A stretch of 44,946 bases of DNA, taken from positions 1-44,946 of the IMG/VR virus record IMGVR_UViG_3300036851_000051, one strand, 5' to 3'. The notes below the pieces were generated by a model. That model had not been told where the DNA came from, did no database searches, and saw only the letters and a program-made list of their open reading frames with translations. Origin of the DNA: a virus. This document shows positions 37,382-44,946 of the stretch, piece by piece (within the stretch, counting starts at the first letter, position 1; the number at the start of each line of letters is the position of its first letter). The position numbers and the translations under genes are program-made.

Positions 37382-38649
37382 TGGCTGACAATACTATACT
37401 GAATGTTGGAACTGGTGGAGACACGGTTGGAACAGATGATATTGGTGGTATTAAATATCAACGTGTCAAATTAATTATTGGCGCTGATGGTGTTAATGAT
37501 GGAGACGTGGCCTCCGGTAATCCGCTTCCTGTAACCGGAACAATCACTGCGGTTACTTCGCTCACCAATGCTCTTCCGGCCGGGACCAACAACATCGGTG
37601 ATGTGGATGTCCTGAGCATTATTCCAGGAACAGGTGCGACGAATCTTGGCAAAGCCATAGATTCCATTCCGGGAGCAACGGATACCGGAGTCGTTCCTCT
37701 GGTTGTCCGTGATGATGCTTTAACTACGCTTACCCCTGCGGACGGGGACTACACGACCATGCGCACCGACTCAGAAGGTGCTTTGTGGGTTGCGGCAAAA
37801 GCAGGTGCGGCTCAGGTTGTAGATGACGCCGCTTTCACTCCAGCTACTACTTCCGTGGTGATGACCGGAGCCGAGTTCGACGATACCACTCCTGACTCAG
37901 TAGATGAGGGTGATGGCGGTGCTCTCAGGATGTCGGCGAACAGAAACCTTTATGTCAGGATCAGGGACAACGCCGGGAACGAACGTGGACTGAATATCGA
38001 CTCTTCTGGTAATGCGACTGTCAATGTAACGGGTACGGTGACTGTCGCATCACATGCGGTTACGAATGCTGGCACGTTTGCAGTACAAGTAGATGGCACA
38101 GCTTTAACTGCTCTTCAGAAAATCGACGATCCTGTATTGGTTGATGATGCTGCTTTTACTCCAGCCACTTCGTCCGTGATGATGGCCGGATTCGAAGCAG
38201 ACGAGGCTTCCACTGATTCCGTAGACGAAGGTGACGCAGGCGCGGCAAGAATGACACTTGACCGCAAGGTCATTGTCACGCCTCAGCCGCATACGGCAGG
38301 GGGTTTGACTATCTTTCGATCTCTTGACCTGGACGAGACCGAGGAAGATGTCAAGACCTCGGCAGGCCAGATTTATGCCGTGACAATTACCAATTTCGCC
38401 ACCGCAACCAGGTACATTAAGTTTTCAAACGCAACAGCAGCCAATACCACGGTTGGAACGACCGCGGTGTTCCTGACCATTCCCGTTCCGGGAAACGCCA
38501 GTGACGACACGACTCTGGTTCAGAATTTCGGTGGCTTGGGTGTGCCTTTCGATACCGCCCTGTGTGCTTACGCGACTACCGCTCTTGCAGATAACGACAC
38601 TGGTGCGCCTGCTGCGAATGACGTGGCAATCACTGTGTTCTACAAGTAA
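37381..38649 (+). CDS. Beta-rich structural/decoration protein
   Basis: The 422-residue product is Thr/Val/Gly/Asp-rich with low charge. It contains two copies of a 50-residue module (VVDDAAFTPATTSVVMTGAE and VDDAAFTPATSSVMMAGFEA) each with DSVDEGDGGA(L/A)RM. These modules occur in many head-associated or fibre-like phage proteins. Position between portal and scaffold suggests a head decoration or head fibre. No enzyme motif is present. Confidence 0.5.
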   Translation: MADNTILNVGTGGDTVGTDDIGGIKYQRVKLIIGADGVNDGDVASGNPLPVTGTITAVTSLTNALPAGTNNIGDVDVLSIIPGTGATNLGKAIDSIPGATDTGVVPLVVRDDALTTLTPADGDYTTMRTDSEGALWVAAKAGAAQVVDDAAFTPATTSVVMTGAEFDDTTPDSVDEGDGGALRMSANRNLYVRIRDNAGNERGLNIDSSGNATVNVTGTVTVASHAVTNAGTFAVQVDGTALTALQKIDDPVLVDDAAFTPATSSVMMAGFEADEASTDSVDEGDAGAARMTLDRKVIVTPQPHTAGGLTIFRSLDLDETEEDVKTSAGQIYAVTITNFATATRYIKFSNATAANTTVGTTAVFLTIPVPGNASDDTTLVQNFGGLGVPFDTALCAYATTALADNDTGAPAANDVAITVFYK

Positions 38650-39585
38650 ATGCCAACTTTTCCGTCTACTTGGTTCAACCTTCAGGATTCCGCGGTTGGG
38701 GAACTAAGCGCGGAGATTTCTGCGGCTGCAACTTCGCTTGCGGTGAAGTCTGGGCAGGGAGCCAAGTTCCCATCCTCAGACTTCATTTTCCGTTGCGAGA
38801 ATGAGTGGATTCACTGTGCGACAAGAACGACAGACACATTCAATACATTGACCCGTGGTTATAGTGGGACCACGGCGGCGATTCATGCTGTTAATTCGAC
38901 AGTTTTTCAGTCAGCCGGTAAATCCTTGTTCCAGAGAATCTACGACAATCTGGATGGACACACGCATGCAGCAAGTGATATCAGCGGTACTGCGGTACTG
39001 ACGAATGATTCTCGTCTGAGTGATGCGAGAACACCACTGACGCACAGTATTACCTCTGCCCACAATGGTTTCCCCGGTGGCACGACAAACTTTCTGAGGG
39101 CAGATGGTGCATTCGCAGCGCCTCCTGGTGGCGGGGGTGGAATGAATCTGTTGCGTACGACAGCAGATCAGACCATCAATGCCGGAGCAGGTGTATTTAC
39201 GGATATCACCGATTTGACATTTTCGGTTGTGAGCGGTACCGATTATGCTTTCGAGTTCTACATTACGTTCCAGTCCGCTGCAACAGCCACAGGCTGGAAG
39301 GCCGGAGTGAATTGTCCCGCTGGAACACTCGACTTCTGGGCCGGGTCGGATGTGATCGCCAATGGCGCTGCTGGGGTGGCAACGCACACGGAACGCCACA
39401 ACACGGTGAGAGATGACATGACGCTGCTGACCACGACCGTCACGCAGGCTGTCGATCTGAACGTCAGGATCAAAGGACGATATTTGTGTACAGCCAATGG
39501 GACATTTGCTGCGCGTTTCGCGAATGAACTTGCGTCTAATACCAATATTGTCGTTCAGAAAGGCAGTTGGGGATGGTGGTTTTAA
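38650..39585 (+). CDS. Structural protein with fibre-like middle
   Basis: The 311-residue product starts MPTFPSTWFNLQDSAVGELS and has DGHTHAASDISGTAVLTNDS then LSDARTPLTHS (SDAR-TP motif common in phage fibre and collar proteins), a Gly-rich linker (APPGGGGGM) and a C-terminal beta-sandwich domain. It starts immediately after the previous stop. Probably surface-exposed on the virion; the exact place is unknown. Confidence 0.5.
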   Translation: MPTFPSTWFNLQDSAVGELSAEISAAATSLAVKSGQGAKFPSSDFIFRCENEWIHCATRTTDTFNTLTRGYSGTTAAIHAVNSTVFQSAGKSLFQRIYDNLDGHTHAASDISGTAVLTNDSRLSDARTPLTHSITSAHNGFPGGTTNFLRADGAFAAPPGGGGGMNLLRTTADQTINAGAGVFTDITDLTFSVVSGTDYAFEFYITFQSAATATGWKAGVNCPAGTLDFWAGSDVIANGAAGVATHTERHNTVRDDMTLLTTTVTQAVDLNVRIKGRYLCTANGTFAARFANELASNTNIVVQKGSWGWWF

Positions 39586-39879
39586 ATGGCGCTAGGAGAT
39601 GATATTTTTGGAACCACAGCATTGGGAGAATTGATTATGTCCACTATAAGAATCAATGTAACAAACGTGTGTTCTGGTGGTGGTCATTTGACAATCTCCG
39701 CTACTGAGAATTTAGGGACGCCGATAGAGTTTGTGGTAGACATGGACGAAATTATGCAACCTCTTTCTGCAGATGAATTGAGGGGGATAGTGAAATATTT
39801 GGTGCGCTCTCATGCTCAGGGGAAAACCTCTGGGCAAGAGACAACTTTGCTGCAAACCGGAATAACGGTGGTGATCTGA
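39586..39879 (+). CDS. Small structural-module protein
   Basis: A 97-residue product (MALGDDIFGTTALGELIMS at the N-terminus; also an internal ATG at 39637, starting STIRINVTNVCSGGGHLT) that overlaps the next gene by one base. The second start would give a compact 80-residue domain. Not recognised; probably associated with its larger neighbours. Confidence 0.45.
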   Translation: MALGDDIFGTTALGELIMSTIRINVTNVCSGGGHLTISATENLGTPIEFVVDMDEIMQPLSADELRGIVKYLVRSHAQGKTSGQETTLLQTGITVVI

Positions 39880-40994
39880 TGGCTCTCGTAGGAATTGGCC
39901 AGACTTACTGGCCTCCGTTGCAACTTCCTGGCGGGGATGCAGCTTATTCTTTAGGTGCGGGTACAGTTACTTTTGATTCGACTACTGACCGTTTGGCATG
40001 GGTTGGCAGATCACCAATTACAGATTCTTTAACTACGGTTTATTTTCGCACTGGTACGGTGACTACTGGCAGTACATTGGATATTCGTATCGAGACGGTC
40101 ACTAATGGGAGGCCTACCGGAACATTGTTTGCAGCTAACACGAATGTCACTGTAGCTGTAGCCGATGGTGATGATAACGTCTGGAAAACAGCTACATTGA
40201 CTGCGGCAGCCAGCCTTACGGCTGGTAATGAGTTCGCTATCATCATTGTGAACTCCAGCGGAACGCCGAATATGGCTCTTAGTGCTGGACCACTTCTTGG
40301 TGGTCCACAAAATGTGAGTGATGGTCATTACCCGTTAACTTTGCAAGATGCTGGTGCTGGAACTTGGGCCACAGTAGGAAATGGTTTTGAATGGATTGTG
40401 CAATTTACTACAGCAGGAGTTACACCACTTGCAGGATTGCTTCCATTGACTGGAGCAGGAACAATCACAGCCTATAACAGTGGAACGGCTCCAGATGAAC
40501 GCGCACTTCGCTTTCAGGTTCCGTTCAAGTGCAGAGTAGCTGGAATGCGAGTAGGAATGTTCAATATCGCCGCTGGTGCGGATTTTACGTTCTCTCTTTG
40601 GGACGCAAGCGGCGATGTGGATGGCGAGGCTTTGCAACAGGTTGCGGAAGATGGTGACTTTGCGATCAGTACTACCAATGATGGTTATGTTGATCTCTGG
40701 TTCACTACACCGCAAACCTTGACCATCAATACGACTTACTATGCTGGAGTGAGGGCAGATACCGCGAATAATATTGGATTGGGAGAATTCACGACTGCGA
40801 CTGTTTCAAATGCCATTCGTGCATTCCATGGAGTAAATGCAGAAACCTATCTTGCCACGAGAGAATGGACTGCTGGAACAGCAGGAGCGTGGACTACCAC
40901 AACGACGACATTTCCCCTTATCCATCTCATCATCGATCAATTGGATGATGGAGTAAATACGGGTGGTGGTGGTCAGAGAGTAATCGGCGGATGA
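39879..40994 (+). CDS. Beta-sandwich structural protein
   Basis: The 371-residue product consists of two similar jelly-roll-like domains, each with a T/V/G-rich strand pattern and an acidic turn (SLTTVYFRTGTVTTGSTLDI; FKCRVAGMRVGMFNIAAGAD). Such choice-of-anchor or carbohydrate-binding-like domains are common on phage surface proteins. It is between the small structural gene and the PKD protein. The exact role is not known. Confidence 0.5.
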   Translation: MALVGIGQTYWPPLQLPGGDAAYSLGAGTVTFDSTTDRLAWVGRSPITDSLTTVYFRTGTVTTGSTLDIRIETVTNGRPTGTLFAANTNVTVAVADGDDNVWKTATLTAAASLTAGNEFAIIIVNSSGTPNMALSAGPLLGGPQNVSDGHYPLTLQDAGAGTWATVGNGFEWIVQFTTAGVTPLAGLLPLTGAGTITAYNSGTAPDERALRFQVPFKCRVAGMRVGMFNIAAGADFTFSLWDASGDVDGEALQQVAEDGDFAISTTNDGYVDLWFTTPQTLTINTTYYAGVRADTANNIGLGEFTTATVSNAIRAFHGVNAETYLATREWTAGTAGAWTTTTTTFPLIHLIIDQLDDGVNTGGGGQRVIGG

Positions 40995-42841
40995 GTATTT
41001 CTCTTTCTCTTGTTGCAAGTCGAACAAGTGGAGTTGGTCCTCTAGCTGTATTTTTTGACGCCTCTGGGACCACAAGTACACAAACGTCTAATCCTTTTCA
41101 TGAGGTTTATTACTCGTGGAATTTCGGAGATTCCAATGGTAATGCGGCTTGGACTTATGGAACACGAACGGGATCAGGAAGCAAGAATGTGGCTTATGGT
41201 CCTCTTGCTTCTCATGTGTTTGAGAATCCCGGTACCTATACGGTAACTCTTACGGGTTTTGATGGTGTTAGTATTTCTCAAAATTCTGTTGTAATTACTG
41301 TTACCGATCCAGCCACGGTTTATTCTCAGAGACATTTTTACTCCAACGATACGACCTATGCTGTAGGAACTCCTGCTGATAATGGAACAACTGTTTTCAG
41401 ACATGATAGCACGAGTGATTTTGATGCGGCAATTGCTACTGATATAGCCACTAACAGGGCTTTGTATTTCGAGTGGGGTGACAGTTTTGCTTCTTCTAGT
41501 GCTGCGTCAGTTATTGTAGATGGTCCTGGAACGATAGGAGCAAATCCTTATGGTTCTGGTACAAAACCAAGCATTACCGGGAACGTCGGAAAATTCTCTC
41601 TTGGCAACAGCACGAATAATGATTTCGCAGATTGGCGAATAGTCGATCTAAGTATGCCGGCGAGCGGGGCTGGTAACACGATAACTCTGGGAGGAACAGT
41701 AGATGGTTTACTTGTCCTGAATTGTGATATTACCAACACATCACATGGAGTGTATTTCCCAATTAACACATTGGATGCTCATAACAATCCTACAAAGATT
41801 CAGAACATCTACAAAAACGTATTCATTGTAGGTTGCGTTATAGACACCGTGGATCAATATCACATCTTTGGTGGCGCGGAAAATCTTGTCATTCTTGGTA
41901 ATAAGACGACTGTTGCCACGAACGCACATAGTATTCGCACACAATGGAGCAGAAACGCGGTAATCAGCAATAATGAGATCGGTACGGCTTTCCAGACTTG
42001 TCTGACTATTCGCGGCGTGTGCTATAACGTAGCGGATAGAACTGGTTCTGGTGTCTTGGGTTTCTATACATTGGAAGACCAGATTTACACAGAAAGAAAT
42101 ATTGTCTCAGATAACAAGATGATTGGCGGGGCCGGTGTGAATCCGTTGTTTTCATATACAACCATTACGTCTGGTCTTCCCGAAACTAGGTTTAGAAATT
42201 CAATTGTAGAAAGAAACTGGATCATTCTCGGTGGTGCTGGAGCTGGTAATACCAATGTACCTTTTCAGTTTGAGGGACAACTTATTTCGATAAGAAATAA
42301 TCTGTTTGATACTTCATTGAGTTCTGCCCCTGCTGGAGAAACAGGAATACAGATTGCCCCACAAGCGAGTTCACAAACAGTAGATTCAGTTTGGGTATAT
42401 CACAATACGCACTATAGCAGCCGAGCAACCGGGACCCTGGTTTTCTTCAATGAAGCATCTACTCCAGACCCGACTAATATCAAGGTAAAAAACAATCTCA
42501 TAGTCGCTCCGGACAATTCATCTGCAAGTACTGATCCTGTAACGGGTACTTATGGGGCTGGTTTTGACGAAGGAACAGGGGTTAACTCGACGCAAGCGCA
42601 GATTCAGGGCACAAGTCCATTGAGCACGACGCCACCCACTACTCCTGCACATTGGCAAATTACCGTATCAACTTACCCGGTAGGAGCAGGAGAGGACAGT
42701 CTCAAAGTATTCGATGATTTCTTTGAAAATATCCGGGATTGGTCCACTCCTGACACGGATATAGGTGCGCATGCAAAAACATCCGGGTCTTTACCGGCTA
42801 TTACTACTACAACAAGGGGTTTTCTTAGTGGGCTAGGATAA
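40991..42841 (+). CDS. PKD-domain plus beta-helix protein
   Basis: The 616-residue product begins with an N-terminal PKD/Ig-like domain (about 1-110): VYYSWNFGDSNGNAAW, then ASHVFENPGTYTVTLTGFDG. A right-handed parallel beta-helix follows (N-rich turn pattern VISNNEIGTAF, ERNIVSDNKMIGG, NSIVERNWI). A PKD domain at the N-terminus of a beta-helix suggests binding to surface glycan or to the capsid. It is encoded between portal and scaffold, far from the tailspike, and may be a head fibre or second receptor-binding protein. Confidence 0.65.
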   Translation: MSISLSLVASRTSGVGPLAVFFDASGTTSTQTSNPFHEVYYSWNFGDSNGNAAWTYGTRTGSGSKNVAYGPLASHVFENPGTYTVTLTGFDGVSISQNSVVITVTDPATVYSQRHFYSNDTTYAVGTPADNGTTVFRHDSTSDFDAAIATDIATNRALYFEWGDSFASSSAASVIVDGPGTIGANPYGSGTKPSITGNVGKFSLGNSTNNDFADWRIVDLSMPASGAGNTITLGGTVDGLLVLNCDITNTSHGVYFPINTLDAHNNPTKIQNIYKNVFIVGCVIDTVDQYHIFGGAENLVILGNKTTVATNAHSIRTQWSRNAVISNNEIGTAFQTCLTIRGVCYNVADRTGSGVLGFYTLEDQIYTERNIVSDNKMIGGAGVNPLFSYTTITSGLPETRFRNSIVERNWIILGGAGAGNTNVPFQFEGQLISIRNNLFDTSLSSAPAGETGIQIAPQASSQTVDSVWVYHNTHYSSRATGTLVFFNEASTPDPTNIKVKNNLIVAPDNSSASTDPVTGTYGAGFDEGTGVNSTQAQIQGTSPLSTTPPTTPAHWQITVSTYPVGAGEDSLKVFDDFFENIRDWSTPDTDIGAHAKTSGSLPAITTTTRGFLSGLG

Positions 42842-43185
42842 TGCTTCTTCCTCTGTTAATGAATAATTTGGCAGAAGAAGAGGTATCAGTACCTGTAGCT
42901 GCTGCGCCTGGATACACATTCAAAGCCGGCTATATCGCCCCACGGAGAAAGAAGAAGAAACGCGAGGAAGCGCCCTCCGTAGTCGAAGTCCTGGTTGAGA
43001 AACAGGAAGTCAAGTCTGTTGTTTACAGACAGATTGAAACGCCCAGTTTCCAGCCTATTGTCCAGGCCGTACAGGAAGTCACAAGACTCATAGAAGCAAG
43101 GGCCAGAGGCGCGGAGATACAACGCAAGCTCGAAGAACTCGAAGAAGAGGAAGACATCATTATTATCTTGAATCAATTGCAATGA
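42841..43185 (+). CDS. Small charged head-module protein
   Basis: A 114-residue protein with a basic stretch (APRRKKKKREEAPSVVEVLV) and a long acidic C-terminal helix (RKLEELEEEEDIIIILNQL). The first ATG overlaps the previous stop by one base and the last bases overlap the next gene. Could be an assembly factor; no family known. Confidence 0.45.
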   Translation: MLLPLLMNNLAEEEVSVPVAAAPGYTFKAGYIAPRRKKKKREEAPSVVEVLVEKQEVKSVVYRQIETPSFQPIVQAVQEVTRLIEARARGAEIQRKLEELEEEEDIIIILNQLQ

Positions 43186-43388
43186 TCAATAAAGAAGTTC
43201 TGGCTCGGCTGCGAAGTACGCCCGAGTTTCAACAGGCAATGAAAGAGGCCGCAGAGATGCGGCCTTTGATTTTTCCAATGGACCCCAAGCAGCCTTTCGA
43301 GCAGGAGGCCGCGAAAGCAATGTATCAGTCAGGAATGCAAAACGGGTTTGATCTGCTCTACCAATGGTTAAGAGGCAAGCATGGCTGA
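43182..43388 (+). CDS. Small head-module protein
   Basis: A 68-residue helical product (NKEVLARLRSTPEFQQAMKE then EAAKAMYQSGMQNGFDLLYQ) that overlaps both neighbours. The composition is similar to small proteins beside phage scaffolds. Role unknown. Confidence 0.5.
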   Translation: MINKEVLARLRSTPEFQQAMKEAAEMRPLIFPMDPKQPFEQEAAKAMYQSGMQNGFDLLYQWLRGKHG

Positions 43389-44013
43389 AGAAGCTAAGGA
43401 GCAAACACTGGAAGACGTTTATTCAAAGTTCAATGTAGAGGAAGCGGCACAGGAGTTCACGGCAAAGCCCGTGGTTGAAAAGCCCGTGGTTCGTGAGGCT
43501 CCCGTAGTCCCAGACCCCGCACTGGACGTAGACGGATTCAGGAAGTGGGCAGGAAATATTGCTGTCCATGACAACGAAATCAGACAGACCCTTCATTCGA
43601 TTAACGAGCGACTTTCGCAAGCTGAACAAGAGCGCATCCGTGGTCAGGAAGAGGCAGACCTGAAGGCCGCTGTAACCAAGGTCAAGGAAAAGGTGGACCT
43701 TGAGGATGATTTTCTGGAAGTGGCATTGGCGCATAGAGCGAAGAGAGACCCGAAGTTCATGAATCTCTGGACCAACCGAAGCAAGAAACCGGAGGCATGG
43801 AACGCGGCTCTTGAAGTGGTGGCTAATGACATCGGAAAGAAGTTCTCCGCAAGGCAGGATCCTCAACTAGCCGAGAACCAGCGTGCCATGAAGGTCTCGC
43901 GGGACCAGATGGCAACGACTCAGAAGACTGACGCCAACGAAAAATGGTCGAAGTTGGATGCTGGAGAGTTTCAACAGGAATGGAACAAACTCATCAGCGG
44001 AGGCAATTACTAG
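43381..44013 (+). CDS. Scaffolding protein
   Basis: The 210-residue protein lies directly before the major capsid gene. It is acidic at the start (EDVYSKFNVEEAAQEFT) with a Pro/Val linker (KPVVEKPVVREAPVVPDP), a long charged helix (LSQAEQERIRGQEEADLKAA) and a C-terminal helical domain ending FQQEWNKLISGGNY. This is the expected layout of a podovirus scaffolding protein, which templates capsid assembly and is later removed. No protease is seen nearby. Confidence 0.7.
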   Translation: MAEEAKEQTLEDVYSKFNVEEAAQEFTAKPVVEKPVVREAPVVPDPALDVDGFRKWAGNIAVHDNEIRQTLHSINERLSQAEQERIRGQEEADLKAAVTKVKEKVDLEDDFLEVALAHRAKRDPKFMNLWTNRSKKPEAWNAALEVVANDIGKKFSARQDPQLAENQRAMKVSRDQMATTQKTDANEKWSKLDAGEFQQEWNKLISGGNY

Positions 44014-44033
44014 CCTAAAAAACTAGGCCATCT

Positions 44034-44063
44034 GGTCCTAAAAGAAACCCTCTTTTAAGGACC
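44034..44063 (+). promoter_or_regulatory. Hairpin covering the capsid gene ribosome binding site
   Basis: GGTCCT-AAAAGA (44034-44045) pairs with TCTTTT-A-AGGACC (44051-44063), a 12-bp stem with one bulged A and a 5-base loop (AACCC). The ribosome binding site AAGGA (44057-44061) lies inside the stem and the ATG follows at 44069. It may slow capsid translation, protect the 5' end after processing, or both. A smaller GCCTA/TAGGC hairpin lies just upstream. Confidence 0.6.
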
Positions 44064-44068
44064 AATGA

Positions 44069-44946
44069 ATGGCTGCTTTAATCACTGCATTCGACTCAGA
44101 CGTACCGGCACCAGTCAATTTTGTACTGATGCGCGGGCTTCTGTCGGCGGCTCGCAAGAGACTGCCGTATTTCAACGGAACCCTTCCCGGGAACCTTGAA
44201 AAGTCACAAGGGTCTGCGTCCGTCAAATGGCGCAGGATCAATAACCTTTCCGCCGTAACTACTGCTTTGGCAGAAGTGAACGGCACTGCCGCCGCATTTC
44301 TCGGCAGGGACGCGGTAAGGCCGACTGTAACTGATGTCACTGTTGCGACGGCGATGTACGGCAACGCGATTCTGGTTAACGAACGCGTTGATCTGTTCAA
44401 CGTCAACAGCAAGAGCGCTCAGTTGATGGATGTTCTTGGAGCAAATGCTGGGGAATCTCTTAATACCCTCATGCGCGACGAGTTCAATACCGGCTTCACC
44501 AAGATCCGCTATGCGGGTGGTGTTGCCAACGATTCCGCCGTAGCTGCGTCGATTTCGCTGAACGACATCAAGTGGTCCGTCAACCAGCTCAACCGGTTGT
44601 CGGCAATGACGTTCATGCCTATCGGTACGGGGTCTGTGAACTACAATTCGCAGCCCATCCGCTCGGCGTACTACGGCATTACCCACCCGGACGTGGAAGA
44701 AGACATCCGCAGCCTTACCGGGTTCGTCGGCATCGAGCAGTACGGCGGATATGCAGAGACCCTGCCTTACGAGTTCGGCTCTGTGGGCGGAGTACGCTGG
44801 TGCGCTACGGAAATCTCTCCGATTTCCTCGGCTGCGTCTGGCGTATCTTCGAACCTCCTGAGAGGAACGACTGCGGCTCCTGACGTTTACTCGACCTTCA
44901 TCTACGGTCGTGAGGCGGTGGGTTCCGTGGGTCTCGGCAACATGCA
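44069..44946 (+). CDS. Major capsid protein, N-terminal part (N4-gp56 family)
   Basis: From ATG 44069 (the earlier ATG at 44065 is out of frame) 292 residues are encoded before the window ends. The N-terminus AALITAFDSDVPAPVNFVLM, then LPYFNGTLPGNLEKSQGSAS followed by VKWRRINNLS, and the later LNTLMRDEFNTGFTKIRYAG closely follow N4-gp56-type capsid proteins with an HK97-like fold. The C-terminus is at 1-191. Together about 355 residues are visible, with a short gap at the seam. Expression is probably shaped by the hairpin over its ribosome binding site. Confidence 0.9.
   Translation, partial: MAALITAFDSDVPAPVNFVLMRGLLSAARKRLPYFNGTLPGNLEKSQGSASVKWRRINNLSAVTTALAEVNGTAAAFLGRDAVRPTVTDVTVATAMYGNAILVNERVDLFNVNSKSAQLMDVLGANAGESLNTLMRDEFNTGFTKIRYAGGVANDSAVAASISLNDIKWSVNQLNRLSAMTFMPIGTGSVNYNSQPIRSAYYGITHPDVEEDIRSLTGFVGIEQYGGYAETLPYEFGSVGGVRWCATEISPISSAASGVSSNLLRGTTAAPDVYSTFIYGREAVGSVGLGNM

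Overview
The window is almost a whole genome of a short-tailed (podovirus-like) bacteriophage, probably of a Gram-negative, beta- or gammaproteobacterial host. Evidence: an N4-gp56-type major capsid protein, large terminase, portal, adaptor, nozzle-like protein, ejection-type proteins and a beta-helix tailspike, plus a lambdoid-style early region (Cro-like repressor, NinB, YbcO-like nuclease, Q-like late control) and lysis genes with lipoproteins. The major capsid gene begins at the right end (44069) and its C-terminus is at the left end (1-191), so the map is circular or circularly permuted with only a few codons missing at the seam.

Layout. (1) 1-14511, plus strand: end of the capsid gene, head-tail connector and nozzle, ejection proteins, fibre and tailspike, then a lysis/secretion block with many small membrane proteins, an M15 endopeptidase, a holin, two lipoproteins, a SprT-like metallopeptidase and an HTH-phosphoesterase. 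(2) 14512-14822: convergent intergenic region with a compact three-way-junction RNA and a cluster of inverted repeats. (3) 14823-18638, minus strand: early genes, including a RecB-like exonuclease, an SSB-like protein and a pentapeptide-repeat protein. (4) 18639-18791: divergent control region with two promoters and candidate operators. (5) 18792-24255, plus strand: Cro-like repressor, a sigma-4/HNH-like regulator, many small genes, a large structured RNA candidate of about 0.5 kb, a duplicated gene pair, NinB, YbcO-like and PD-(D/E)XK nucleases, and a Q-like protein. (6) 24257-24500: a promoter followed by two intrinsic terminators, which looks like a Q-dependent late-gene switch. (7) 24516-44946, plus strand: small terminase, a 7.8-kb sugar-nucleotide and glycosyltransferase cassette, large terminase, portal, several large beta-rich structural proteins, scaffold and capsid.

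How it fits together. The late promoter at 24257-24285 would drive one very long late transcript running from 24.3 kb through the capsid gene, across the seam and on to about 14.5 kb. The leftward and rightward early operons diverge from 18.7 kb. The most unusual content is the nine-gene glycan cassette wedged between the small and large terminase genes (two SDR enzymes, a two-ORF thiamine-diphosphate enzyme, several glycosyltransferases and a methyltransferase-like protein), and the large ORF-less RNA-like region at 20485-21030. I see no integrase, CI-type repressor, DNA polymerase or helicase, so lifestyle is unclear. All functions are read from sequence patterns only; no database search was possible.
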